Positions 5,134-5,258 of a stretch of 5,258 nucleotides of DNA are shown piece after piece. The DNA lies in NCBI GenBank assembly GCA_017453085.1, contig JAFTKV010000238.1, positions 1 through 5,258 on the forward strand. The letters are read 5' to 3'. The translations under genes were made by a program, and so were the position numbers. Numbering within the stretch: position 1 is the first letter of the stretch; each line of letters begins with the position of its first letter. The notes under the pieces are model-generated. The model was not told where the DNA came from. It saw nothing but the letters and a program-made list of their open reading frames with translations, and searched no databases. This DNA is from Clostridia bacterium (lineage in GTDB: Bacteria; Bacillota; Clostridia; Oscillospirales; CAG-272).

Positions 5134-5214
5134 TTCAAGGGGAACTTTTCGAGAAAAGTTCCCCTTGAACCCCTCAAAAGCTTTCTGAAAAGCGCCGCAA
5201 ATCCTTGCGGCGCT
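5134..5214 (+). repeat. two-hairpin repeat, copy 3 (3' of pyk; likely transcript end)
   Basis: The first hairpin (5134-5169) is a perfect 17-bp inverted repeat, TTCAAGGGGAACTTTTC and its complement around two bases. A linker with CCCCTCAAAAGCTTTCTGAAA follows (5170-5190). The second hairpin has perfect 10-bp arms AGCGCCGCAA (5191-5200) and TTGCGGCGCT (5205-5214) around ATCC. It begins nine bases after the pyk stop. The T-run after it is weak (CGTTGCTTATT), so it may stabilise the 3' end as much as terminate. The remaining bases to 5258 show nothing recognisable. Confidence 0.8.
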
Positions 5215-5258
5215 CGTTGCTTATTGCTCATATTTAAAACGCAAAATAGCTCGGCAAA

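Noticed and set aside
1..5258. tRNA, rRNA, CRISPR arrays, insertion sequences or phage genes
   Set aside because: None was recognised on either strand; the only repeats are the three two-hairpin elements.

Overview
The window (5258 bases, GC-rich coding DNA with AT-rich intergenic gaps) looks like chromosome of a Gram-positive anaerobe of class Clostridia, probably an Oscillospirales/Ruminococcaceae-type gut bacterium. This rests on strong AGGAGG-type ribosome binding sites, textbook sigma-A promoters, a clostridial-type methylglyoxal synthase scaffold, an orphan PfoR-like EIIC membrane protein and a SpoIIQ-like M23 protein. The taxonomic assignment is inference; no rRNA or other marker gene is present.

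Layout. (1) 1-693, minus: the first 231 codons of galE (UDP-glucose 4-epimerase), running off the left edge. (2) 694-884: a divergent control region with a clear sigma-A promoter for galE, two 19-bp imperfect palindromes, and a possible sporulation-type promoter for the next gene. (3) 885-1556, plus: a membrane-anchored M23 (LytM) peptidase resembling SpoIIQ. (4) 1557-1759: a convergent gap holding two copies of a two-hairpin repeat, tail to tail, plus a terminator. (5) 1760-2887, minus: a 375-residue PTS EIIC-like (PfoR family) membrane protein without IIA or IIB partners. (6) 2888-3211: a second divergent control region with two perfect consensus promoters (TTGACA-17-TATAAT) back to back and an attenuator-like hairpin in the leader of the EIIC-like gene. 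(7) 3212-3631, plus: a methylglyoxal-synthase homologue that keeps the scaffold but has lost most catalytic residues. (8) 3695-5125, plus: pyruvate kinase (pyk, GTG start). (9) 5126-5258: a third copy of the two-hairpin repeat just after pyk.

How the genes relate. The MGS-like gene and pyk appear to form a two-gene unit driven by a very strong promoter, with a hairpin between them that may set the ratio of the two products. True MgsA drains dihydroxyacetone phosphate from upper glycolysis and Pyk closes lower glycolysis. A catalytically dead MGS-fold protein next to pyk therefore suggests a ligand-sensing or regulatory role rather than methylglyoxal production (inference). The most notable observations are this degenerate MGS protein and the repeat family, in which stem sequences change between copies but pairing is kept.
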